The translations under genes were made by a program, and so were the position numbers. From positions 1 through 41,055 of the IMG/VR virus record IMGVR_UViG_3300033153_010161: a stretch of 41,055 nt of DNA; one strand, 5' to 3'. Position 1 is the first letter of the stretch. Every line of letters starts with the position of its first letter. The DNA comes from a virus. The notes beneath the pieces were generated by a model. That model ran no database searches. It was given only the letters and a program-made list of their open reading frames with translations, and was not told where the DNA came from. Of this stretch, positions 7,112-13,262 are shown in pieces.

Positions 7112-8058
7112 GGCCTCTCCCTGCCCTCTGTGGCTTCCGTCTCCTCCGGCCGCATGGCGGCCCGCACCCGTCGCCAGTAGGTCAGCGTCGAGGGTCGTCG
7201 GTGTCCGCGGGGTCCGCCGTTGTGCATCCGCGCCCGCTGGGCGTCGGTGGTCGCGCCGTGGCGTTTCCAGTACCACCGCATCACCTGCTCGGACCGGGCC
7301 CGCGACCAGACCGACGCGTGGTAGTCCCACTGGACCCGTCCGGCCTCGCAGCCGTCGCGCCAGTACGCCACGCCGATCTGGTACGGGCCTCGGGATCGTC
7401 CGCCGTCTCCGACGGCATCATCGCGTCCGCCCGACTCGACGAACCGGATCGCGTCGAGCAGTCGCCGGTGTTCTTCCACAGGGCTCTCGCTCTCGGCGCC
7501 GCCCTTGCTCCCCTTGCCGTCTGCGGCGCCCTTGCCGAAAGAAGCGGCGGCGCCCCGGGTGGAGGTGGGCCCGGGGCGTCCGCCGGGTGGTGCGACCTCG
7601 GCGGGAAAGGTTGGAAAACCGCCGGTGCCGCGGACGAGCGGGCCTTCGCAATACCCGCTCGGTCTGTGGGCCTCGGGGCCCAAGGAGGAGGCGGGCCTGC
7701 GCGGTTTGGAGGCGGTCGGCGCGTCGCCCCCGGCTGCCGTCCTGTTGCCTGCAGGGCCTCGGCGGCCACGGCTCCCGCGCAGGTCGGCCGTGTTGTCAAG
7801 TTGGGGCGGCTGCCAGATCACCGCCCCGGTCGTGTCGCTCCGCCCGGGTCGTCCCGGACGGAGGGGGTCGCTTTCTCGCCGGCAGACTAGGAGTCCGCTC
7901 GCTGGCTCGAGGAGCACCCCGGCTCTTGCCGGTTCGCCGGGGTTACCAAACCCTTTCCTGTTACTTGCGACCCCGTCGGGGGTGGGTATCGTGGGGGGTT
8001 CGCCCGCCTGGCGTTCGGCGATCAGGCAGGCCGCCGCGAGCATCACGCACATCGTCAC
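7108..8058 (-). CDS. Secreted lysozyme/transglycosylase-like protein (endolysin candidate)
   Basis: The C-terminal 125 residues carry a lysozyme-like domain: LLDAIRFVESGGRDDAVGDG with the likely catalytic Glu, then RGPYQIGVAYW and MHNGGPRG, a pattern I know from planctomycete and phage lysozyme-like proteins. It should cleave peptidoglycan. The GTG at 8058 overlaps the upstream stop (GTGA) and begins a short hydrophobic leader with MCVMLAAACLIAE, a signal peptide or lipoprotein signal. Between leader and enzyme lie about 190 residues of low-complexity sequence with unusually many A/T-ending codons. An alternative GTG at 7479 would give a 123-residue cytoplasmic enzyme. The placement among early genes, far from the 31-32 kb membrane proteins, is unusual for an endolysin. 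Confidence 0.7.
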   Translation of the reverse strand: MTMCVMLAAACLIAERQAGEPPTIPTPDGVASNRKGFGNPGEPARAGVLLEPASGLLVCRRESDPLRPGRPGRSDTTGAVIWQPPQLDNTADLRGSRGRRGPAGNRTAAGGDAPTASKPRRPASSLGPEAHRPSGYCEGPLVRGTGGFPTFPAEVAPPGGRPGPTSTRGAAASFGKGAADGKGSKGGAESESPVEEHRRLLDAIRFVESGGRDDAVGDGGRSRGPYQIGVAYWRDGCEAGRVQWDYHASVWSRARSEQVMRWYWKRHGATTDAQRARMHNGGPRGHRRPSTLTYWRRVRAAMRPEETEATEGRERP

Positions 8059-8336
8059 GGGCGCGAGCCGGACGAGCCATTCTCCCGCAGCAGCTCGAGC
8101 AGCCACTGGCGGAACCGCTCCGGGTCGCTCTGTGCCAGGGGGCCCGCCGCCAGGAGGAAGTCCGCGACCGCCCGGGCCACCCGGTCCGGCCGGCGGCTGG
8201 CGGCGAACACGCCCGGCCGACTGAGCAGCCGGCGGAGCAGGTCCTCGATGCGGTCGACCTTCTTGGTCGCCCTCGTCATGCAGACGCCGGTGGCGTCGGC
8301 GACCTCCTGGGCGGTGTAAGGGCTGGAGCGGATCAC
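8055..8336 (-). CDS. Small HTH-like early protein
   Basis: A 93-residue protein. I chose GTG 8336 because GGAGG lies six bases upstream; a longer ATG frame from 8438 would cross the repeat-rich intergenic segment. It begins MIRSSPYTAQEVADATGVCM and continues TRATKKVDRIEDLLRRLL, a possible helix-turn-helix, then a helical C-terminus ending LLELLRENG. The stop overlaps the lysozyme start by GTGA, so the pair is translationally coupled. Function unknown. Confidence 0.6.
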   Translation of the reverse strand: MIRSSPYTAQEVADATGVCMTRATKKVDRIEDLLRRLLSRPGVFAASRRPDRVARAVADFLLAAGPLAQSDPERFRQWLLELLRENGSSGSRP

Positions 8337-8348
8337 CGGGAACCTCCG

Positions 8349-8419
8349 TTTTAGCGCCTGTCGGGCATCGGCGCGAAAAAAAGTCAGGGTCCGCATCCGT
8401 GCGGGTACAGGCGCGAAAA
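8349..8419. promoter_or_regulatory. Iteron-like cluster of GGCGCNAAAA motifs
   Basis: In the 107 bases between two early genes there are two direct copies of GGCGCGAAAA (8370-8379 and 8410-8419) and one inverted GGCGCTAAAA (8349-8358). Centre spacings are 21 and 40 bases, close to whole helical turns. CGATGCC(T/C)GAC also appears twice on the minus strand. This looks like a binding site array (operator or origin iterons). The 13 bases GCGCGAAAACCGG at 8411-8423 recur in the palindrome at 40991-41003. Confidence 0.5.
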
Positions 8420-8443
8420 CCGGTCCGTGTTTCGCCACTGTGG

Positions 8444-8827
8444 TCAGGCATCGGGGGTGCTAGGTTCTCCGCCGTGGATCACGGCACGGGACAGTTCGAG
8501 TGCGGAGCGGACCGGGGCGCCGACGCAGGGGGGGACGTCGGCGACCACCGGCCGCTCACAGTGGGCCCGCGAGGCGGGGGCTTTCCCCGGAAACTCGCTG
8601 ACCCAGTCGGGGGTTTTTGGCAGGAGTTCAGCCTGCAGGCCGTCGGGGACGTCGTTGGCAAAAAGCTCGCCGGGGCGTTCGGGCGGGGGCGAGAAGGACG
8701 CGCACGGCGCCAGCGAGGCCGGCTCGTCGGCGTCGCGGCCGTCGCAGTAGCCTCCCGCGTCCGCGTGCTCCATGCACTCGCGGCAGGCCGCGTGGATCAG
8801 GGTGTCGGGTTCGTGGTGGTCGTGCAT
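8444..8827 (-). CDS. Hypothetical early protein, His/Cys-rich N-terminus
   Basis: A 127-residue protein from ATG 8827, three bases after the upstream stop. The N-terminus MHDHHEPDTLIHAACRECME, followed by HADAGGYCDGRD, has spaced His and Cys residues that could bind a metal. The rest is Pro/Ala/Glu-rich with LQAELLPKTPDWVSEFPGK. I do not recognise a family. The tight spacing with its neighbours supports it being real. Confidence 0.55.
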   Translation of the reverse strand: MHDHHEPDTLIHAACRECMEHADAGGYCDGRDADEPASLAPCASFSPPPERPGELFANDVPDGLQAELLPKTPDWVSEFPGKAPASRAHCERPVVADVPPCVGAPVRSALELSRAVIHGGEPSTPDA

Positions 8828-8830
8828 GGG

Positions 8831-9058
8831 TCAGGCCGCCTCCATCGCCGTGGTGTAGGGCCGGCCGGTGCGTCGGTCGACGTAGCAGAGGGGGATCGCG
8901 GACGGGTCGGTCGGGGTCAGGCCGGGGCAGCCCCCGTCGTGTCCGATGAACCGCAGGCAGAGCGGGCAGTGTTTCGAGGGGTTCGGGACGCGACGCCCGG
9001 CCGTGCGGTCCATCAGGCGCTGCAACGGATCCGGCTGGCGTTTCGCTCGCCGCTTCAT
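8831..9058 (-). CDS. Small zinc-binding-like early protein
   Basis: A 75-residue protein starting at ATG 9058 behind a strong AGGAGGT site. It is basic at the N-terminus (MKRRAKRQPDPLQRL) and has CPLCLRFIGHDGGCPG, a Cys-x2-Cys...His...Cys set suited to zinc. Function unknown; a small nucleic-acid-binding role is possible. Confidence 0.65.
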   Translation of the reverse strand: MKRRAKRQPDPLQRLMDRTAGRRVPNPSKHCPLCLRFIGHDGGCPGLTPTDPSAIPLCYVDRRTGRPYTTAMEAA

Positions 9059-9117
9059 CGTGCGACCTCCTGGCGCAGCAGGTCGCCGAGCGTCAGTTCG
9101 GCGGTGTCGAGCTTCAC
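9055..9117 (-). CDS. Possible 20-residue micro-ORF upstream of zinc protein
   Basis: GTG 9117 starts MKLDTAELTLGDLLRQEVAR, and its TGA overlaps the next ATG (ATGA). A G-rich ribosome-like site precedes it. It fills the whole gap between the HTH regulator and the next gene, and the peptide looks amphipathic rather than random. It may be a leader peptide for coupling or a small protein. Confidence 0.4.
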   Translation of the reverse strand: MKLDTAELTLGDLLRQEVAR

Positions 9118-9118
9118 G

Positions 9119-9406
9119 TTAGGCTCCCCCCCCCACTTCCCCGTCCGCCACGGCCCCGACGACTTCGGCCTCTCCCGAGTCCCGGAACGCCGGACGGCGC
9201 ACGGTCCTGATAACCAAGTCCCGCATCCTCAGACCCAACGCAAACGCGAGCTTCCGGACCGTCGATGCGTTTGGCCGGTTCTTGCTGTTCATGGTCCGCC
9301 ACACTGTGGCCTTCGAAACCCCAGCCTCGTCTGCGAGCCGCTCATCCGCCCAGCCCTTCTCCATCTGAGCCGCTCTCAAACTCGCAATGTCGAACGCTGG
9401 CACCAT
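9119..9406 (-). CDS. Cro/CI-family HTH regulator, first gene of the leftward operon
   Basis: A 95-residue protein. The start at ATG 9406 is set by the promoter at 9441-9469, because a longer frame would begin upstream of it. The HTH_3-type domain spans residues about 4-65: FDIASLRAAQMEKGWADERL, ADEAGVSKATVWRTMNSKNR and PNASTVRKLAFALGLRMRDL. It heads the minus-strand lytic operon and has an operator over its own -10 box, so it probably autoregulates like Cro. Whether it is Cro or the lysogenic repressor cannot be decided from sequence; the plus-strand gene at 9530 is the other candidate. Confidence 0.8.
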   Translation of the reverse strand: MVPAFDIASLRAAQMEKGWADERLADEAGVSKATVWRTMNSKNRPNASTVRKLAFALGLRMRDLVIRTVRRPAFRDSGEAEVVGAVADGEVGGGA

Positions 9407-9427
9407 CGGTAAGCCCTTCTTCTTCAG

Positions 9428-9443
9428 TCTTCTAATCAGAAGA
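9428..9443. promoter_or_regulatory. Operator palindrome overlapping the leftward -10 box
   Basis: TCTTCT-AATC-AGAAGA is a perfect 6+6 inverted repeat. It overlaps the -10 hexamer at 9441-9446 and the expected transcription start, so a bound repressor would block the promoter. Nearby TTCTTC half-sites (9417-9425, 9474-9490) may be further binding sites. Confidence 0.65.
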
Positions 9444-9469
9444 ATAGCCTCCCGTCCCAACCCGGTCAA
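9441..9469 (-). promoter_or_regulatory. Sigma70-like promoter of the leftward early operon
   Basis: On the minus strand TTGACC (9469-9464) is followed after exactly 17 bases by TATTCT (9446-9441). The start would fall near 9434, about 28 bases before the regulator ATG. A second TTGACC lies six bases further upstream. This is the best promoter for the lytic transcription unit. Confidence 0.7.
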
Positions 9470-9486
9470 GGTCAATCTTCTTATTT

Positions 9487-9507
9487 CTTCAAAAAACTTC
9501 GTTGAAG
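9487..9507. promoter_or_regulatory. Second inverted repeat in the switch region
   Basis: CTTCAA (9487-9492) and TTGAAG (9502-9507) are inverted with a 9-base spacer, in the AT-rich gap between the divergent genes at 9406 and 9530. It may be a second operator controlling the rightward gene. No clear -10/-35 pair for the rightward gene is visible. Confidence 0.45.
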
Positions 9508-9529
9508 GAAAGGTGGTCGCACGCCAAGA

Positions 9530-10102
9530 ATGCCAGCTGTAATGCTCCCCAAAGTCAAACGAGGGTGGGAATTCGACGAGGACCTCGTCGCGGCGTTCGA
9601 TCAGTGGATCGAGACGACGGGGATGCAGAAGAACGCGGCCGTCCAATTGGGGCTCTGGCTTGTCATGCACGTCGACCCGCACACACGACAGGACGCCATG
9701 GACCTGATGCAGCGACCTGACACGAGACAAGACGCAAGTATCAGGCTAAGCCGCTCTGTAGAGCCGGACCTGCCCCCGAGACTGGCCGAGGAGTTCAAGC
9801 GGATGCTAGAGACGTTCGGGTTCCGCGAGAAACGGGCAGTGGCGGCGGCCATCGCCTCATTCGTAGCGGCCCACGATCAGACGATCGAGGACAACTACGC
9901 CAGCGTCTCGGATTACTACGCGCCGGGCCAATCGTCCGACGCCACTGACAGCGGAACCGACGCCACGCCGCCTAACACCGACCGACGCGCGGAACCGGAC
10001 CCAGCCATGGTCGCGGAGATCAGGCGCCAGATCGACCGGGTAGAGCGGGAGCGCCAGGAGAAACTGCGGCAGCAACCGCCGCCAGTAGAGAGGGCTGGCT
10101 AG
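9530..10102 (+). CDS. Divergent plus-strand regulator candidate (possible lysogeny repressor)
   Basis: A 190-residue protein from ATG 9530. Residues 5-50 (LPKVKRGWEFDEDLVAAFDQ, then WIETTGMQKNAAVQLGLWLV) and 80-112 (RLAEEFKRMLETFGFREKRA, then VAAAIASFV) look like two related helical units, possibly ribbon-helix-helix-like. The C-terminus is Pro/Asp-rich and disordered with a final charged helix. Base composition is less GC-rich than the rest. It diverges from the HTH gene across a shared operator region and points toward the integrase, the usual place of a repressor gene. Function is inferred from this layout only. Confidence 0.65.
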   Translation: MPAVMLPKVKRGWEFDEDLVAAFDQWIETTGMQKNAAVQLGLWLVMHVDPHTRQDAMDLMQRPDTRQDASIRLSRSVEPDLPPRLAEEFKRMLETFGFREKRAVAAAIASFVAAHDQTIEDNYASVSDYYAPGQSSDATDSGTDATPPNTDRRAEPDPAMVAEIRRQIDRVERERQEKLRQQPPPVERAG

Positions 10103-10310
10103 TGATCGCATCCAGGACCGCGCTGAGGTCGGCGACCTGGTCCGGCTCGACGGCCTCCAACATGGCGAGGGTCCGCTCGATCACGGGGATCCCCAGTTGG
10201 TCGGCCCTGGACCGCAGAAGCGGGACCCATCGGGCCACCGCCCGGCGCAGGGCCAGGGCGGGATGAAGGTCGGAGACCGAGTCGATGACGCTGACGACGG
10301 TGATACTCAT
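10020..10310 (-). CDS. Small hypothetical protein antisense to 9530 gene end
   Basis: A 96-residue frame from ATG 10310 with GGGGAG six bases upstream: MSITVVSVIDSVSDLHPALA... then RWVPLLRSRADQLGIPVIER and DQVADLSAVLDAITS. It reads like a folded helical protein. The last 83 bases overlap the 3' end of the plus-strand gene at 9530-10102, which weakens the call. A TACAAT -10-like box lies 66 bases upstream of the start. Confidence 0.45.
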   Translation of the reverse strand: MSITVVSVIDSVSDLHPALALRRAVARWVPLLRSRADQLGIPVIERTLAMLEAVEPDQVADLSAVLDAITSQPSLLAAVAAAVSPGAPALPGRSGA

Positions 10311-10375
10311 GGACAACTCCCCAGTGGGCTGCCCCCTCCGTGAGTGGGTTGGCCGAGCTCCGCCCGGCAGGCCGC

Positions 10376-10381
10376 ATTGTA
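10376..10381 (-). promoter_or_regulatory. -10-like box TACAAT
   Basis: TACAAT on the minus strand, about 66 bases before ATG 10310. The hexamer 17 bases upstream (GTGCAG) is a poor -35, so this is a weak call. Confidence 0.3.
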
Positions 10382-10424
10382 CCGCGGGCCGGCGCGGCCT
10401 GCACGGCGGAGAGGCGGAACGGCG

Positions 10425-10748
10425 ATGACGACGGGTCGGGGTAGGGCGTGGCTCCTGGTGATCCTCGCAGCCGTCGTCTGCGTCGCCCTGGCGGTCAGCT
10501 ACTGGCCGCCGCGCGGCGCCGGCGCCCCGTCGAGCGCGCCGTACATCGGTGCGGCGAGCTCGCGGGTCGTCCACCGTGCCGTCTGCGGCCACGTCGGGCG
10601 GATCGACGAGGACAACCGCGTCGGCTGGCCGACTCTCGTCGAAGCGAAGGCGAGCGGGCGCAGGCCGTGCAAGCACTGCCGGCCCTGGCTGGTGGCCGAG
10701 CCGACGACAACAACGCAAGGGGCCCGGGATGGCGCAGAGCAACCTTGA
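10425..10748 (+). CDS. Membrane-anchored Ada-type zinc-binding domain protein
   Basis: A 107-residue protein from ATG 10425 behind GAGAGGCGG. Residues 7-26 (RAWLLVILAAVVCVALAVSY) form one N-terminal membrane segment. The outside part holds YIGAASSRVVHRAVCGHVGR followed by IDEDNRVGW...ASGRRPCKHC, which matches the small Ada-like metal-binding module found alone or on secreted nucleases: H/C, C, and a C-x2-C pair with the ENRV box. It overlaps the next gene by 20 bases. As a plus-strand gene in the lysogeny block it may be expressed in the prophage, perhaps for superinfection exclusion; that is inference. Confidence 0.7.
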   Translation: MTTGRGRAWLLVILAAVVCVALAVSYWPPRGAGAPSSAPYIGAASSRVVHRAVCGHVGRIDEDNRVGWPTLVEAKASGRRPCKHCRPWLVAEPTTTTQGARDGAEQP

Positions 10749-11007
10749 CGAGCTGGCGGCGGCGACCGCCAAGCCGGCCTCCGCGGCCGACACGGCGACG
10801 TGTCCCTACTGCGGCGAGACGATCCGGGCGGTCGCCCGCAAGTGCCTTTACTGCGGCGAGTGGCTGGGCAAGGCCAGGGCGGCCCCGGGGAGGCATCGCA
10901 ACGCCGGGGCGAAGTTCTTCATCGACTACTTCATCCTCGCCCCGATCCTGATCACGTTGGCGGTGATCGCCATCCTCGCGGTGTGGTACTACTTCGCCGA
11001 CAACTGA
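10729..11007 (+). CDS. Zinc-ribbon membrane protein
   Basis: A 92-residue protein from ATG 10729, overlapping the previous gene. A double Cys pair, CPYCGETIRAVARKCLYCGE, forms a zinc ribbon at residues 26-45. Near the C-terminus there is one membrane segment (YFILAPILITLAVIAILAVW). With the preceding gene it forms a two-gene membrane zinc-protein pair next to attP. Function unknown; lysogenic conversion is a reasonable guess. Confidence 0.65.
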   Translation: MAQSNLDELAAATAKPASAADTATCPYCGETIRAVARKCLYCGEWLGKARAAPGRHRNAGAKFFIDYFILAPILITLAVIAILAVWYYFADN

Positions 11008-11029
11008 CCGGCCGCCGCCGGGGAGTTCC

Positions 11030-11043
11030 TCCGTAATTACGGA
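11030..11043. promoter_or_regulatory. Perfect 14-base palindrome near attP
   Basis: TCCGTAATTACGGA is a perfect palindrome in an AT-rich patch 22 bases after the stop of the zinc-ribbon gene and about 140 bases from the attP core. It may be a binding site for an integrase accessory factor or a regulator. Confidence 0.4.
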
Positions 11044-11179
11044 AGCCCTGGCCGTCGCCGCCGCGCAAGCTCTGTGTTTACGTTCATCGACCGACCGCCG
11101 CTGAGGGTGGTCCCGACACCAACTTCGCCCTTTGACAATGCACGTTTCCGCTCCATCGACCGGCGACGGGTCGGCGCTC

Positions 11180-11219
11180 GACACGCAGGAGGTCACTGGT
11201 TCAAGTCCAGTACGGCCCA
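11180..11219 (+). other. attP: attP core: 3' half of a tRNA-Val(GAC) gene
   Basis: The segment reads as a tRNA from the anticodon to the discriminator base: GAC then AC, the 3' anticodon stem GCAGG, variable loop AGGTC, a perfect T-stem ACTGG/CCAGT around TTCAAGT (11195-11211), acceptor strand ACGGCCC and A at 11219. There is no 5' half: the base before the anticodon is C rather than the invariant T, so the match stops there. Phages that integrate into tRNA genes carry exactly such a 3' half to restore the gene. The integrase start is 31 bases downstream, which is typical. The host tRNA should have the 5' acceptor GGGCCGT. Confidence 0.85.
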
Positions 11220-11250
11220 GTGTGATAAGCGTAACCGAAGCCGCTACCTA

Positions 11251-12564
11251 GTGGCACCTGTCGGCCTGGCCGATGGCGCGGCGCCCTTCACGAACCCCCC
11301 GGCCCTCTGTCTGCACCGCGCCAGCGGCCGCGCCGTCGTCCGCCTCGACGGCGTCGACCACTACTGCGGCAAGTTCGGCACGCCCGCCGCCGAGGCCCGC
11401 TACCATCGGCTGTTGGCCGAGTGGGTGGCAGCAGACCGCTCGGCCGCCCTCGTCGCCGGCGAGCGCCTCGAGACGATCGCCGAGCTCGTTTCCGCCTACA
11501 CCGCCCACGTCCGGACGCATTACCGCAAGCGAGGCCGTCCGACCGGCGAGGTCCACGCGCAGATGACGGCCCTGCGCTACGTCGTGCGTCTCTACGCCGA
11601 CCTGGACGTCGCCGAGTTCGGCCCGCTCAAGCTCAAGGCGGTCCGCCAGGCGATGGTCGCCGATGACCTGGTCCGTCGCTCGATCAACCACCACGTCTCG
11701 CGGCTACGGGCGATGTTCCGCTGGGCCGGCGAGAACGAGCTCATCGACCCCCTGGCCGCCGACCGTCTCGCCTGCGTCCGCGGCCTGCGTCGGGGCCAGG
11801 GCGGCCGCGAGACGACCCGTCGTCCGCCGGTCGCCTGGTCGGCCGTTGAGGCCGTCCGCCCGCACGTCGCGCCGCAGGTCTGGGCGATGGTCCGGCTCGG
11901 ATGGCACACCGGCATGCGCCCGGGCGAGGTCCGCATCCTCCGGACCGGTGACCTCGACCGCCGCGGCCCGATCTGGCTCTACCGGCCTCGCGAGTTCAAG
12001 ATCGAGCACACCGGCGAGGACATCGAGCGGGTCGTCGCCCTGGGCCCCGAGGCCCAGGCGGTCCTGGCCCCCTGGTTGCGATTCGACCCGGACGCCTACT
12101 GCTTCCAGCCGGCCGAGGCCGAGGCGGCCCGCAACACGGCGAGACGACAGGCGCGTCGTCTGCCGTCGTGGCCCTCGCACGCACCGAAGCGCCGCCGGGC
12201 CCGTCGCCGGTCGACCCCTCCGGGGGCCTGCTACACGACCGACACCTACCGCAAGGCGATCGTCCGGGCGTGCGTGGCGGCGTTCCCGCCGCCGGCCGAG
12301 CTGGGACCGCGCGACGGCGAGGCCCGCCCGGCGTGGTTGTCACGTCTCACCGACGACGAGCGGTCGCGGCTGTCGGCATGGCACCGGCTGCACCGGTGGA
12401 CCCCCCAGCAGTTGCGGAAGGCGTTCGCCAACCGCGCCCGGCAACACTGCGGCACCGACGCGGCCCGGGCCGCGCTGGGCCACGCCGACGAGCGGACCAC
12501 GAGGGAGTACTACCTCGAGCGCGACGTCGCGGCGGCCGTCGAAGTCGCCCGGAGAATCGGCTAG
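11251..12564 (+). CDS. int: Tyrosine recombinase integrase
   Basis: A 437-residue protein if GTG 11251 is used; the open frame extends upstream through attP, but a start inside the tRNA segment is unlikely. The N-terminus (ALCLHRASGRAVVRLDGVDH, then YCGKFG) is the arm/AP2-like unit I know from planctomycete integrases. The core-binding part is followed by the catalytic domain: Arg in WHTGMRPGEVRIL, Lys near REFKIEH, the R box in TPQQLRKAFANR, LGHAD and the nucleophile Tyr near residue 421 in REYYLERD. The His usually found in the HxLR box is Gln here. It should recombine attP with the 3' end of a host tRNA-Val gene. Confidence 0.9.
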   Translation: MAPVGLADGAAPFTNPPALCLHRASGRAVVRLDGVDHYCGKFGTPAAEARYHRLLAEWVAADRSAALVAGERLETIAELVSAYTAHVRTHYRKRGRPTGEVHAQMTALRYVVRLYADLDVAEFGPLKLKAVRQAMVADDLVRRSINHHVSRLRAMFRWAGENELIDPLAADRLACVRGLRRGQGGRETTRRPPVAWSAVEAVRPHVAPQVWAMVRLGWHTGMRPGEVRILRTGDLDRRGPIWLYRPREFKIEHTGEDIERVVALGPEAQAVLAPWLRFDPDAYCFQPAEAEAARNTARRQARRLPSWPSHAPKRRRARRRSTPPGACYTTDTYRKAIVRACVAAFPPPAELGPRDGEARPAWLSRLTDDERSRLSAWHRLHRWTPQQLRKAFANRARQHCGTDAARAALGHADERTTREYYLERDVAAAVEVARRIG

Positions 12565-12592
12565 GGCCGGCTGTCAAGCCCCGCAAAAAACC

Positions 12593-12621
12593 TTGACGGG
12601 TGCCGCCGGCGGGCGTAGTCT
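12593..12621 (+). promoter_or_regulatory. Sigma70-like promoter for the small membrane gene
   Basis: TTGACG (12593-12598), 17 bases, then TAGTCT (12616-12621). The spacer contains the palindrome CCGCCGGCGG. It lies 26 bases before ATG 12647, with GGAAAGGA as ribosome site. A stand-alone promoter suggests expression from the prophage. Confidence 0.65.
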
Positions 12622-12646
12622 CGCCGGTGGTGGAAAGGACACTGCC

Positions 12647-13000
12647 ATGGGGAAGTTGCACATGGGGTACCGTCTGAGCGTCCTTCTCGTCCTCCTGGTC
12701 CTGCTGCTGCCGCTGGCCTTCGGCCCGAGGTGGCGCGTCGCGACGTACCGCTATCGCGTCGGCGATCGCGTCTCGGTAGGCGACCAGTTGCCCGAGGGCA
12801 CCGTGCGGTCTCGCTACACCTGCCCCAGGACGGGCATCCGGTTCTACCGCGTCGCCCTCGACGACCCGACGCTGCTGCTCGGCAGGGACTACATCGTGGC
12901 TGAGGACGACCCCTTCCTCGCGCCGGCCCGCCGCCGCGCCCTTACGACCGACGCAGACGACACGCGTCGTCCAGGGGATCCGGACACTCGCCCCCGCTGA
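12647..13000 (+). CDS. Small exported/membrane protein, likely lysogenic moron
   Basis: A 117-residue protein starting at ATG 12647 behind GGAAAGGA. Residues 8-26 (YRLSVLLVLLVLLLPLAFG) are a signal anchor. The outer part, WRVATYRYRVGDRVSVGDQL, TYTCPRTG-like RYTCPRTGIRFYRVALDD and LLLGRDYIVAEDD, is beta-rich and of no family I recognise. It has its own promoter and is the last plus-strand gene, converging with the late operon; its end overlaps the gene at 12942-13262 by 59 bases. Self-contained promoter plus membrane protein suggests a prophage-expressed gene. Confidence 0.7.
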   Translation: MGKLHMGYRLSVLLVLLVLLLPLAFGPRWRVATYRYRVGDRVSVGDQLPEGTVRSRYTCPRTGIRFYRVALDDPTLLLGRDYIVAEDDPFLAPARRRALTTDADDTRRPGDPDTRPR

Positions 13001-13262
13001 CCCCGCAGGCCGCCGGCTGCCCGCAGCAGCTCCGGACCGCCACCGGGCAGGACCTCGATGTGTCGGCCTCGCCCCCCGGCGGGTCGTCCATCAGCATCGT
13101 CCCCGGAGACGGGTCGACCACCAGGCGACCCGGCTCGGGGAGATCCTCGCAGTACCGGCACCGCGACCGGCAGACGCCGACGTGGGGCCGGCCGCCGAAG
13201 CGGCCCTTGAGGCATCGCACCCCCGCGCCGGCCCCGACGGTCTCGCAGAACGCACACCGCAT
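12942..13262 (-). CDS. Cysteine-rich protein, last gene of the late operon
   Basis: A 106-residue protein whose ATG 13262 overlaps the preceding stop (TGATG). It has paired Cys residues along its length: MRCAFCETVGAGAGVRC, GVCRSRCRYCEDLPEPG and CPVAVRSCCGQPAACGV. These could be zinc sites or disulfides of a virion-tip protein. No family recognised. The 3' end is antisense to the plus-strand membrane gene. Confidence 0.55.
   Translation of the reverse strand: MRCAFCETVGAGAGVRCLKGRFGGRPHVGVCRSRCRYCEDLPEPGRLVVDPSPGTMLMDDPPGGEADTSRSCPVAVRSCCGQPAACGVSGGECPDPLDDACRLRRS

Noticed and set aside
9407-9730. Longer start for the HTH regulator at 9730
   Set aside because: It would place the start upstream of the promoter and inside the divergent gene; the added residues look like antisense translation.
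11132-11160. Promoter for the integrase at TTGACA 11132-11137
   Set aside because: No acceptable -10 hexamer lies 16-18 bases downstream (best is ATCGAC).
11161-11219. Complete tRNA gene
   Set aside because: Only the anticodon-to-acceptor half is present; there is no 5' acceptor, D arm or 5' anticodon stem.
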